NCBI RefSeq assembly: GCF_026210795.1
Contig: NC_089437.1
Span: 3,844,001 to 3,908,000, forward strand
DNA: 64,000 bases
Origin: Rhizophagus irregularis
Taxonomy: Eukaryota > Glomeromycota > Glomeromycetes > Glomerales > Glomeraceae
Reading direction: 5' to 3'
The notes beneath the pieces were generated by a model. The model was given only the letters and a program-made list of their open reading frames with translations. It was not told where the DNA came from and searched no databases. Position 1 is the first letter of the stretch. Every line of letters begins with the position of its first letter. The position numbers were made by a program, and so were the translations under genes. Shown piece after piece: positions 23,481 through 35,334 of this stretch.

Positions 23481-26400
23481 TGAATAAAAAATAATTTTTA
23501 TTTTACAGCCATATAATTATATTAATTATATAAATATAATAAAATAATTATTTTAATTTGTATCGTATAAAATTTTGGTTAAAATTAACCAATAAAATCA
23601 TATGCATAATGTAATAATAAATTAAAATTAACCAATTAAAATCACTTTAATTACATGCATGTGATATCTAAAAATAGCTAAAATTCGTGTTTATTAATGA
23701 GATTTTTTTTGTTTATTTTCAAAAATACGCTTTTCTCTTGTCTTTTATATTAACACTTTACGATATTTTAGTTCGTCTCTTCTTTTCTCTTTTTAAAGTA
23801 TACTTTAATTATCTTTTTACAATATTAACAATACTTTATTAGTTTATATATTCAACATAGTAAGACATCCACATACGAAAAGCAAGAATAAAAGCAAGAA
23901 TAAAGAAAAAAAAATGTATCCGCCACTCATATACGAAAGAAAAGAATAAAAGAAAGGAAAAATGTACCCACTACCCACATACAAAAGAGAGAAAAGCTGC
24001 TTTTAAATAAATAGTGGAGCTGTTAAGCATAAGGTTGCTTGTCTAAACCTCTTCAAAATCCTACGATTAGTTTCATCAAAATTTTACTATAGATTTATTA
24101 TAGTTTTGGCAGAGTTTCGGCAGTTTCGGCATTTATAATAAGTTTCAGCAGTTTCGCCTTTCTCCAAAGTTTCGCCAGTTTTTTAATATAACTTTAATAT
24201 AGTTTCGGCAGAATTTCGCTTTTCGGCGAAACGCCATCTTGCCTAAACCCTTAGGTTTCGGCAAGCAACCTTAGTTAAGCAAGGTATGAAAATAGGATAT
24301 ACGCGTATTTTTCATATTTTTTTTACAATATATTGTGGTTTGAGTCTTTCTTTGTTAGACTATGGTATAAATGAGAATATATTTTTCAACGGCCATGTAT
24401 CTATTGCTTGTTAAATATATTTGCAATTTTTTGTCTTTCTTTGTTAGACTGTGGTATTACAATATGAAGTGTGAATATATTTTTCAATGGCCATGTATCT
24501 ATTGCTTGTTAAATATATTTGCAATTTCTTTTGTAATATTTGCTTTAGCCTGGAAGAAAATGTTGTAAAATAGGGCTGGATATTTATGGCATTTTCTGCC
24601 TTCCAATTACTTTGTCCGGGGGTAGCCTGACAATTTGTCGTTATCCGTCAGTTGTAGCAACCAGCATTTTTTTACAATATTATGATTTTAAGAAACAAAA
24701 TACTCTCAAAAAAATTTAAAGAAAGAACTAACTTAAAAATATTATCATTTTTATTATTCTTTACAAAATCCTGGAATTACCTGCTCTAACTATTATCCCA
24801 AGGTTATGTATTAAATTTTAAATATATTTTACAAAAAATACATTTTATTAATCATCCCAGTAAGAAAATTCGCATACTGAAAATATACTGAAAATATACT
24901 GAAAATATACTGAATTTTAAGAATATTTAACTATATAATCATGTATATTATAAGTATAAATTAAATATAATTTTAGCATATTTTATGTAAGATATTTATA
25001 TCCATAAATAATGCTTAAATTATGTTTAAATATACTGTATTTAATATGTAAAAAGCTCATAAAACACCCTTAAATTTTGCCTCTTTAAGTATATTTTCAG
25101 TGCAAATTTTATGTCATTAATTTCTACTTAATTTCAGGATAATTTTATTTCGTGTTATTATATATATTTAAGTATATTTAAAGCCCATTTTCAGTGTATT
25201 ATAAATATGATTCAATTGTATTTTGCATATATTTTAATAATATTTCAATTAGAAATAACATATATTTTTAGTAGTTTTAAAGGTCAATTTAGTTCAAATA
25301 AAATAATATTTTATGTATCTTTTAATTAAAAATAGCATACATTTTTACTTGCATTAAAGATTATTTTAATTACATTTTTACATTTGATAATAATGATATT
25401 TTTAGTATATAAATACAATATCGATATGGTTTGATTATATTTCAATAATAATTCGTGTACATTTTAAAGGCTATGCTAATAACCAATGATACAAATAATT
25501 TCTATAGTAAAGTAAAATGTTTTAAATAAAGAATAAAATAAATAAAGAAAAGAAGATACAGTTAGGAAAACTTATTTTTCATACCCATTACACAATAACT
25601 CGAGACCCATTTAATTTAATGTACTTATTAAAGAGGGGAAAAAGTTATATTAGTAATTTAGTTATTTAATTTTAAATCCAATACAATAAAGTTTGATGCA
25701 TACCTGTTTAATAAACATAATTTTTAAGTAAAAAATACTTATACACGTCTACAATTAACACCTCGACACGGACCTATTTAATTTAATGTACTTGTTAAAG
25801 AGGGGAAAAAGTTATATTAGTAATTTAGTTATTTAATTTTAAATCCAATACAATAAAGTTTGATGCATACCTGTTTAATAAACATAATTTTTAAGTAAAA
25901 AATACTTATACACGTCTACAATTAACACCTCGACACGGACCTATTTAATTTAATGTACTTGTTAAAGAGGGAAAAAAGGTATATTAGTAATTTAATTATT
26001 TAATTTTAAATCCAATACAATAAAGTTTGATGCATACCTGTTAATAAACATAATTTTTAAGTAAAAAAATACTTATACACGTCTACACTCTACAGTTAAC
26101 ACCTGACACGGCTACATTAAAATAGAAAAAATAAAAGAATCAGTTAATATTAATTTCGACAGTAACTAACTATTGGATAATTGATATTGTGGTGGAAAAT
26201 TTATGTATTCATACCGTCTTTCCCTGTAATATAGTCAGCTTCTCTTCTAAGTAGGGTTAATTAAAACTTTCTAATTCCAGAAATTCAAGGTTTTGTATCT
26301 TGTATCCTTTATTCCTGGTAAAATATTTTTCGTCAGTAAGTTTATAAATAATATAGACTTATTACCAGAATAACATAGACTTGTTACCAATATTTTATCA

Positions 26401-26642
26401 GAAAAGAGAAAAGGTAAAATAAAAAAACAGTGAAATGTTTTGCTTATAATAGCTATTTCATCTATTTCATCATCGCTTATCCGTGTTTAACTATTTTTAG
26501 ATACAAATAAAGTTAATGGGATAATCTTATTCGTGTTTAGCTATTTTTAGAAATTAATCAATATACAACAAATATTCTTAATTATCGGGTTTTTTACTAG
26601 AACATAAAAAGTTTTATTATAAGTGCGAACTGCTGCAAGAAA
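23481..26642. other. Non-coding, satellite-bearing interval
   Basis: No gene is visible. Contents: a purine-rich AAAGAAAAGAATAAAAG stretch near 23.9 kb (similar words at 44.5 kb), TTTCGGCAGTTTCG-like repeats at 24.1-24.26 kb, a partly duplicated segment at 24.36-24.54 kb containing ATTTTTCAACGGCCATGTAT, AATATACTGAA repeats near 24.9 kb, and a 167-bp satellite listed separately. Confidence 0.55.
25590..26110. repeat. 167-bp satellite, three units
   Basis: CACGTCTACAATTAACACC-type landmarks recur at about 25744, 25911 and 26078, exactly 167 bp apart. Each unit carries TTTAATTTAATGTACTTGTT and ATCCAATACAATAAAGTTTG. Units 2 and 3 are nearly identical; unit 1 is more diverged at its 5' end. Non-coding. 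Confidence 0.85.
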
Positions 26643-29600
26643 TCAATGCCCAATATTTTCCCAATTAGAGTCATCAAATGCATTTTCTTTATCAATTATA
26701 TAATATCTATTATCTATTTTAGCAAAACCTATACAATGATCTAAACATCTTACATCGATAAATTCTTTTGATCTGAATTGAGTAAAATGTTTACATCCAT
26801 ATTCATCTTCTACAATTTTTGATGTTAATTGTACATAGGCTAACATGTAAACCTGATGGTTTAATTCATGGACAAGATAATAATTTACGATTCCATATAT
26901 ATCTACAATAACGAGTTGAGGAGGCGCATTGGGTCTGTGGGCAAGTTTATCTATTGTGCGTCTTATCTAAAATATTTATAAATAAAATATAAAATCAAAA
27001 TTAAATCAAAATTATATCAAAAAAATAGCAATGATAGTAATCAAAGATTATAAATTTTACCTGAGCACAATAATTATTTCTTGCAATTTTATTATTTCTT
27101 TTTATACAACAGCTACTAATATATTGTCCATCTGAAGTTCTTAATCTTCCATATCTTACACCATAATTATTAACCTCCTAAAAAACGAAATTATTTTGTT
27201 ATTGTAATGATGAATTTAAAATTAAATAAAATAAAGCTTTATATTACCATTTCTAAATCATTACGATTTATATTGCTTGATCCTTCGTAAAATTTAATCA
27301 GATGTTTGTGTTCTTGGCTTAGCAGAGAATATTGAGTAGAAGGGGAATAAAATTCTTCGTCATACCCTTCAGTACTAAAGACCCGTTCCTTACTCCATTG
27401 TTTTAGCGGTTTTTCTTTGAAAATAGCTTTTGAGATAGAAAAAAATGGTAACATATAAAATTGCTGTAACAAAGTAAGCATATTTGCAAGGTTGCTATAT
27501 GGCTTGATCTTTGATTTAATGAGTGGTTGTAATATACCACACACCCTTTCCATAGGAAACTGCCAATGGGTCCAACTAGGGCCACAATATTTAATAGAAT
27601 CTGCTACATGTAAGAGGTAATGGAAACTTATCTTACATGCTGCTAAACGTTGGCCATTGTTCTGATAATACTCTCTAAAATAATTAATCATTATTTTAAT
27701 TATTATACAATTATAAATTATAAGACAGAAATCATTACCTTTCATAATAATCTGAAAATTTTTTAAGCAAAATTTGTACATCATCAATTTGTTCTTCAGA
27801 TATTTCAGGTTCTAAACAAAGCTTTACAGCCTTCACAAAGTTTGCCCATCCTTGAAGATGCCTATTATGTAACGAAAAGTAAAATTTACTTTTTGATTAG
27901 TTAAAAAAATTTAAAAATGTATTAATTTAACTTTTTACTTTTTATTAAAATACCTTTTATCCAGATACACCTTTAGTAATGGTAATGAAAATAAAATTAT
28001 CCAATTTCTCCATTCTACCGCTTTGTAACCATTATGATATTTAAATATGTCACGTGGAGGGCGACCAATTTCAATAGGCATATCTTTTTTTACTTTTTCC
28101 ATTTGTATGCCAATACTTTCCCACTGTGATTTTGATAACTCATAATCACTAGACAATAATAGATTGTTATAAAAAAATTTTCCACTCCAATGTGCATACA
28201 TTGACGGTGCCACATTCTCGAAGAATAAATGCATTATATCTGTTGGGAAAGACCATGGAAATAATAATGTTTGTAATTTTAACAATTCACTGGACCCTTT
28301 AATTCCTGTATAGTAAAGTAATAATAATTAATACAGAGATGTAAGTATACTTTTACTTTTTTTCTCAAGAAAATCATACCTGTTTCTCTGATCATTTCAT
28401 CTTTTCGATCTTTATTCGTTTCTTCTTCAATTAATTTTCCCATATTGATCGTGTCATCATGATTTCTTATATTGCAAAGAGCAGATGATGGATAGTATAT
28501 GTGTTTATTTGATGGGTGACAAGTCCCTTTTATCATACAAAAACGACAACCTTTATACGAATTGTGTCCAGAGAGGTTTAAGCTTTTGCTTAACGCTGGA
28601 ACATCCCCCGTCCATGTTAATAAATGTGCGCGTAAAATAAAAGGTTCATTTGTTCGTCCATCTATACATTGAACTCCTTCTATAATATTTAACAAAATAA
28701 AATTTCAATTATAGAAAAAATACATTTTTATTAGATATTAAAATTAGCTATACCTTCGAGTTCTTGTAATTCTTTTATAAGAGGGCATAAAAAAGAATTA
28801 AAATTCTTTGGCGAACGGGGACCTGGTATTATCATTGTTACCAGTAGATTTTCTTTTTTTACACGAATAGAAGGATGAAGATTATTATTTATTAATAAGA
28901 TGACCCAACAATCATCGGTTCGTTGTTCAAAGATCTGATATCCATCACATGTCCCAGATAGTGCGATATCCCGTTCATCTTTAAAAAAACCCCTTTGTAA
29001 TAAATCCTTATATAACCTATTGAAAGAAACATATTTTAATGGCCTTTTTTTTAAAAAAAAATTTACTTTAGTAATTAAATTATACTCACAATCCATCAAA
29101 GATATCAGCATATATTTCCTCCTCTCCTTTGTTTTGGGAATAATTACTTCTATATTGTAATTCTTCGGCTCTTTCTTTATTCTTGTATTGAATTATTAGG
29201 CGTTCTTTTACCGAAAAAAAAATGTTGTATTTACAGGTTTGCCATTATCATCAAATCTGTTTTCACCACAAATAGGGCAACTGGCTAAATTTTCATATGA
29301 TGATGTAAATGCAATACAACTGTTTTTGCAAGTATCGTATCTATGAGGTTCAAAAGGAACTATGCTATTGATTTTTTTTTCAACTTATAGATTGTTAAAT
29401 TAGAATTAACATTATCAAGTATTTTGTTGAATGCGATGTCAGATATTGAATGGAGTACTTTTGTATGTAAAAGACGTAAACCTTGAATCAATTCATCTAA
29501 AATAAATAAATATTATTATTCTATCAAAATTAAAATCAATAAACATAGTATTAACTGTACCATCGTTTATGTTTGTCATTTCAGATTCCTCAAATTCTTT

Positions 29601-30244
29601 ATCATCATCTGTTAATTCATCATTCTCTTCAGAAATATATGCACTTGTTTGTGAACAATCACTTTCAGTTTCTATGTCTCCTTTATCATCTTCTTCATCA
29701 CAATCTTTATTATCAAGACTTTGCCTATCACTATTCTTATCGTAATCTTCGTTATTAGGAATTGGATTACCATTATTATAATCTTCGTTGTCAAGAAATG
29801 GCTCATCGCTATCGTCATCATCATAATCTTCTGATCTGCAATTAACATGATTTTGATGATTATTAAAGTATTATTATAACAATAATGTTTAATAAAAGTA
29901 AAATTTACTTTTTTTATAAAACAATTAATTAATTACCTTTTTGGTATGTCTTTTAAAATTACAGGAACATGATCGTTATTTGAAACATTGCTTTCTGAAC
30001 TTGTATCTGATTTATCCGATTCATCGTCTTCGAACTTTCTTTTTTCAGCTGCGTTACAACTTGAAATTGATTCACTATCGCTTTTTGTTTCTGATCCGCT
30101 TTCTGCTTCAGATTCATTAATTTTTTCAATATTTGCTTTTTCTCTTTTTTGATGTTTTTTAAAAGTTTTTCTAGTAGACAACCACTTTCCGTTACCATCT
30201 TTAGAATTTATTTTACAAATACGACAAGAACAAAGAAATGGCAT
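26643..30244 (-). CDS. Tnp2-type (EnSpm/CACTA-like) transposase, multi-exon
   Basis: About ten exons run right to left. MPFLCSCRICKIN with a basic patch is followed by an acidic exon, then DELIQGLRLLHTKVLHSISD. A Cys-pair region (YDTCKNSCIAF, SCPICGENRF) follows, then LRAHLLTWTGDVPALSK with GHNSYKGCRFC. Next come WSFPTDIMHLFFENVAPSMY, the landmark of Tnp2 proteins, and HYLLHVADSIKYCGPSWTHW with FPMERVCGIL. The last exon ends DNRYYIIDK ... ENIGH. Introns have canonical ends. Two breaks exist, each needing a -1 shift at a 9-nt homopolymer (T9 on the plus strand near 29372-29380, A9 near 29214-29222). Otherwise the frame is open with no nonsense codons, so this copy is young or still constrained. 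Confidence 0.75.
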
Positions 30245-30409
30245 TTTGAAACGTGATAGAATTTATGTAACGATCTATTTTTATAAACAATCACATAGTT
30301 TGTATTACATGATTGTATTAAATTTACGCATTAAAGTTAGAGGTTGTGTTACAAGATTGTGTATCGTTATTAGAGATGATATAATAATGACAATATTCGT
30401 AATAATTAT

Positions 30410-30565
30410 ACTGATTGTATTATGAGCAATGGTTCACACAAAGCCATACTAATTGTTCAAAGCCTATTATGAGCAACGGTTCATATAAAAGCCATAATAA
30501 TTGTTCAAAGCCTATTATGAGCAACGGTTCATACAAAGCCATACTAATTGTATTAAGAGATTGTG
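30410..30565. repeat. Short tandem repeat, about three units
   Basis: Units of roughly 55-60 bp carry CTATTATGAGCAACGGTTCA and AAAGCCATACTAATTGT. They lie just upstream of the Tnp2-type gene (its 5' flank, since that gene is on the minus strand), so they could be part of the element's subterminal region. Confidence 0.7.
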
Positions 30566-31150
30566 TTATGAGCAACGCTCGTACTGATGACCGATAAATT
30601 GAATCATTATATTTTATGTATTATTATCAATGAAGTTAATTTAACCGTGTTAATACTGACAAGAATGTAGTCCTAATACTTGTAATAATCTTTCATTAAT
30701 AATTTCATAATATAATTTTCATGATATTTTTTTCTTTATGACACCAACACTACAGTGAAATGCAAAAGTTATATTTAAAGGTAACTCCCTCTCACCAATT
30801 GTTCGCAAGGCTCTCAATCAGTCAGAACCTAAAATAAAGTTATATCGGTTATTAGACATGTTTGATACTGGTCTCCTTAGTGTCCTCGAGCTGGGCTTTG
30901 ATGCATAAACGAGTCGTAATATATTATTCACAGGGGTAATGAGTCAGTTTTTGGAGAGGCACTTTGTCAGACCATCAGGACAGAAAATCAGAAAATGGTG
31001 TCGAACAACTATAAATGGTATTTCGCGATCAATAAAAAATAAAAATAAACAACGCGTCAGTCGCGTCACGTTTAAGTATAAAGTATAAATACATGCTATC
31101 TTTAGTGATTCTTCATTTCTTTACGCATTTTTTTAAAAAAATTTAAGAAA

Positions 31151-32098
31151 ATGGAACAAACACCCGAAACTGAGGTATAAGAGTAAAAATATAAAAATAT
31201 TTTTAATAATCTATAATCAAAAATTCTTACTTTATTACTATATTATAGCTCAGGCCCATATATAAGCCTACGTCTAAATATAATTTACAAGATGCGTTAG
31301 GATTAAAAAATGAAAAGCAACGCTGGCTTGCTTATTTGGTAACTATTTATTAATTTTTAATAAAAGATAAAAATTGTTTTTTAATAGTAAATTTTTGTAA
31401 TAGGAGATAATGCGAGAATGTCTCTACGAAAAGAATGTAGATTTTACCGCCGATTATAGGAGTCAAAAGCATACAATAACTGCACAAATAGTTCGTTCTG
31501 TAAATATTAAATTTTAATTTTCGTCATTTCTTTTTTTTTTGAAGTATACTAAAAATTATTATATTATAGTTTAAAAAAAAGGCTCCTGACTTCCCTATAA
31601 CCGCAGCCGATTGGGCTGTAAAGGAGATGCTTGTTAGTACTATACAAAATAAACGTAAGTTAATAATAACTTTATTTATACCTAGTTGGTTTATAGTAGA
31701 AATTAATTATTTCATTTTATTTATAATAGGCTATTATCTGAAAAAAAAAAAATGAATTAGAAAATAATTTAAGAGTTCCACCACAAAATTCTCCAGCATT
31801 ACAGGACCGTCCTCCACCATCTCCTCAAGCACAACAAGATCCTCCTTCTCCAGTTGAGCCTTCTGATGAACAAGTTCAGATCCGGCCTCCAGTTGAGCCT
31901 TCTGATGAACAAGTTCAGATCCGGCCTCCAGAACCACGTACTGATGAACAAGTTCAGGTCCGGCCTCCAGAACCACGTACTAATGAAAAAGTTCAAAGTG
32001 ATCCTCCAAAAAGGGTCCGGAAACAACGTGTAAATGACAAAGAAAATCAAAATAATGTCCCCAAAAAAAGAGGAAGAAAAGCAAAATCAAGTAAATAA
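31151..32098 (+). CDS. Small multi-exon protein with Pro-rich repeats and AT-hook-like tail
   Basis: Exons are 31151-31174, 31249-31338, 31404-31499, 31570-31654 and 31730-32098. All introns are GT/AG and the first four joins keep one frame: MEQTPETE, then LRPIYKPTSKYNLQDAL, EIMRECLYEKNVDF and FKKKAPDFPITAADWAV. In exon 5 a run of 12 A (31741-31752) puts the continuing frame off by one. With 11 A it would read on into ELENNLRVPPQNSPAL, then EPSDEQVQIRPP repeats, four related units, ending in PKKRGRKAKSSK, an AT-hook-like basic tail. The family is unknown to me. A nuclear DNA-binding role is only suggested by the tail. The A-run may be an assembly error. Confidence 0.55.
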
Positions 32099-32486
32099 AT
32101 AAACTTGATCTCGGAGATGACAATTTCTTCGTTCTTGTATAAAACGAATCATACATAGTTTTGACTTAATTAGTTCAATAAATCTTGTTATGATAAACTA
32201 TTGGTTAATTCATCTTCTCATACACTATATCAGTATTCGGCATTTCATTCGAATTAAATTAAAAATTTGAAGACGTTTAGATTACCTCCGCATAAATAAT
32301 TTGAATTGTGTAACGCGTAATTTGTCCACGCCTCATTACGCAATGTTTAATTGTTCTAATCATTAATAAATAATCTACACACTATAAATTACTTTGATAA
32401 GAAATTTTACACATTTAATCTTTTTTGTTCTAAAAAATCGCTTAAATCTTATAAATACCTTTCCCTTCAATTATGATAACTTACAA

Positions 32487-33000
32487 ATGAAGATGGTTCA
32501 CAAAAGAAGTCAAAATAAATTACAAGAACGAAAAAATAAATCCTTTTCGAATAATAAAAGAAAAAGAGATAAGGTGAGTGAACACTTGAGAACCGCCTAG
32601 AGTGGTTACTAGGTTCGCCCGTAGTTTTTCAGATCTTTTAGATAGCTTTTTTTATTTTTTTCTTCTATTTTTTATTTTTTTATTTTTTTATTTTTTTTTT
32701 GGAGGGTTTAATAAAAGATGGAGTATATAATTGTATTCGGTTGTTATCTGGTTTCTAATTAAAAAATTGGTTTAGGTCAACTCTTTAAACGAAACAATTG
32801 AAAATAAAGATAAAGGTAATTATAAATTATTATTGTATAAATAATATATATCAATTACTAACATTTATTTAGAAATTACACAATTAAAACGGCAAAAAAC
32901 ATTTGCCGTTGAATTATATCAACAAAAGTTAAACCAAATAATAGAAATAGAAAATAAATTAGAAAATGAAACTATTAAATTGCAAATGTATAGAAAATGA
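32487..33000 (+). CDS. Small basic coiled-coil protein
   Basis: Three exons: 32487-32573, 32776-32815 and 32873-33000, joined by GTGAGT and GTAATT introns. The product is about 84 residues. It starts MKMVHKRSQNKLQERKNK, is very basic for 30 residues, then has a helical stretch with Leu/Ile spacing (ITQLKRQKTFAVELYQQ, then NQIIEIENKLENE) typical of a coiled coil. The layout resembles a bZIP factor, but no bZIP consensus Asn/Arg signature is visible. It lies 0.7 kb upstream of a second gene with a similar N-terminus (KRSQ versus HRSQ). Function unknown. Confidence 0.55.
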
Positions 33001-33674
33001 ATAATTTTGTTAATAAATTATATGTTATTATAATTCAGTTCTCCCAACTATTCTGTTCCCCAAAGAACTACGTGAAAAATTTTTTTTTTCATGGGAGAAA
33101 AAAATGATATGTTCCCATATGAAATAAAAATGATATATCTTCCCATACGAAACAAGTTTTGTGAGAAAAAAAATCATTTTTTCACGAGAAAAGGAGTTTG
33201 TCAAACAATCCTGTTACATTGAAGATCTGCTACTTTTACGTAATTACTAATAGCTCATATTTAATATTTGTATAATTTATAAAATAAAATACGAATACTG
33301 ACAAAAAGTAAATTTTACTTTCAGTTAACAACCAGATCGGCATACTGTACTATTCCGATTAAAGTTTCTAGCACGTTGTTTGTAATTAATTTTGTACTTT
33401 TCTTTGTCCCCATTTTTCCCATTTCACAAAAAATCTTATCGTTCTCGTGTATTTGCTAAAATCCTTCTTTTTGAAACATGTATTTTCTCACGCATTTTTT
33501 CCTATATATACAATCCAATTACGTAAAAATTATTTTAAGTTTTCGTAACGTCTAAAACTGTGGTACTCTCTTTAGGTAAGTCTGCGCTTAACCGGTTGGC
33601 TGCTTGGATGGTTTTAGCCTGCCGAGATAGTTTTAATGATAGGAATAACTTTTAATTTATATAATAGATTCACG

Positions 33675-34289
33675 ATGGTCAGACACCGCTCTCAACGTTC
33701 GAAGGAAAAACGAATTGCTCGCATTAAGAGCAAGAGAGGAAGTGCTCGTCAGGTAGTTGCAGGTGGGTTCCTCTCTATGATATCCTGGGGGCTTAGATTG
33801 TTCTAAAGAGGGCTTGTGGACGTTTGTCCTGAAATGATCCTGTGGACGTCTTTGGATTGTTCTAAAGGTGACTTGTGGACGTCTGTTCTAAAACGAATCT
33901 GTGGACGTCTAAGCGGTATCGGTGTCAACCTAAGATGGAGAAACCCGCTTGGTCGAGCTGCGCATAGATCAAGTTAACCAATTTTTTTTCCCCCATTAGA
34001 TTACATAAAGGAATTGGAAAAAAAGGTGCAGGAACTTCAAGAGCAAGTGAATGGTATGGATCGGGCTTACAGAGATGACCAGAGAGAATTGCTGCGTGTA
34101 CATAATGAATTAAAGAAGGCAGAGAGGAAGTAAGTAATCAACTTTTTTGCTAATAAGGTTCCTTAAATTAATATAATTTTTCACTTTTATTTTATTAGGA
34201 TTACTCGTTTAGAAGGGGAGGAAAGGGATGAAGAAGGCCAAGAAAGAAGACAAAGAAGGGGACAGGGACGAGGGAAAAGGGGAAAATAA
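33675..34289 (+). CDS. bZIP-like basic coiled-coil protein
   Basis: Exons are 33675-33762, 34000-34129 and 34199-34289, with donors GTGGGT and GTAAGT and T/C-rich acceptors. The product is about 102 residues: MVRHRSQRSKEKRIARIK, then SKRGSARQVVADYIKELEKK and VQELQEQVNGMD, ending in an Arg/Gly-rich tail. SARQ followed by YIKELE and Leu-x6-Leu-x6-Met matches the spacing of a bZIP, but the invariant Asn and second Arg of the basic region are missing, so DNA binding is uncertain. GC content is clearly higher than in neighbouring genes. Intron 1 contains repeated TTGTGGACGTCTG words. Confidence 0.6.
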
Positions 34290-35334
34290 ATTTTTGTATA
34301 ATGTTATTTATATTCCTAATATATTTTTTCATCTATATGTTAATAAATATTAATAATATAATATGTTACAAATTGTTTATTATCGTTGTTGTAAGTTGTA
34401 AATATTGACGTGCTTGGTAAACTAGTTTTAAGAATGAAGGATAAAATCTAGCGCAAGAGTAGTGACAATACAAAGTGCAATAAAATTACAGGTATTGCGA
34501 ATAAAATGACTAAAGAGCCAAAAGACAGAATGAAAAAAAGAAAGATATAAATGAATGTAAACGAAAATGATGCAGACCTAACCTGACGTTATACATTATA
34601 TGTTATACTGTACGAACACTGTTGTGATATTAAAGTCAATCAGCAAATATATATATATATTTCAAATAAATCTTAATAAAAAAATCGACGTGTAACTGAA
34701 TGATAAATTTTCTTTACCTGAAGATTTTTTTAGGTCTCTCGGTTCGTAAGACGAAAACGTCTAACGTAATGATTCCAATTTATGATCGCATTGCACATTG
34801 CGCAAGTTTAATAACCCACCTATTATTTTTTTTATTTATTTATTATATATCTAATAATTATTTTTACAAGAGAAAAAAAAATTTTTTGTCAATCCTAACT
34901 GTTACATTCTGCTACCATCAAAATTGTCATTTTTTTTTAGTGAGAAAATTTTTTATTTGCGAAAAAAAATACCGAATGGGAGAAATGTGGATGTTGCACA
35001 GAGTTTAATGTGTCACGCTAAGGTGGTGGAACATCATTATTATAACACAATTAAATCTTACCCATTTTTGGTTCATCAAATCCCACTTTGCCATTAAAGT
35101 ATAAATACACCGCTTCCATTAAAAGATGTAAAGATGTAATTCAATATCGAATTACATATTACGATTAATATGTCGCAGCAAAAAAGCCATGAAATAGAAT
35201 TACATATTACGATTAATAAATTTATCAAAAAAAAATTAAAAATTCATTTTTTGGTTTTTCTTCTTTCTCTAATTCTCTTCTTTTTTTAAAAAAATACTGA
35301 ATTCTTTCTACCACCTTTATCGCAATTTTAAAAC
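34290..35334. other. Non-coding interval
   Basis: AT-rich, with a short (TA)n tract near 34650. ATTACATATTACGATTAAT is present twice at 35.15-35.22 kb. The 102-codon frame at 34700-35008 is mostly F/I/L/Y from T-rich DNA and is not credible as a gene. Confidence 0.5.

Noticed and set aside
24371-24568. 65-codon frame with an internal repeat
   Set aside because: Reflects a direct duplication of non-coding DNA (ATATTTTTCAACGGCCATG).
33590-33660. Possible tRNA or snRNA
   Set aside because: No cloverleaf, B box or Sm-like site could be drawn in the relatively GC-rich segment upstream of the bZIP-like gene.
34700-35008. 102-codon frame as a gene
   Set aside because: Dominated by F/I/L/Y from T-rich DNA, with no paralogue, intron or motif.
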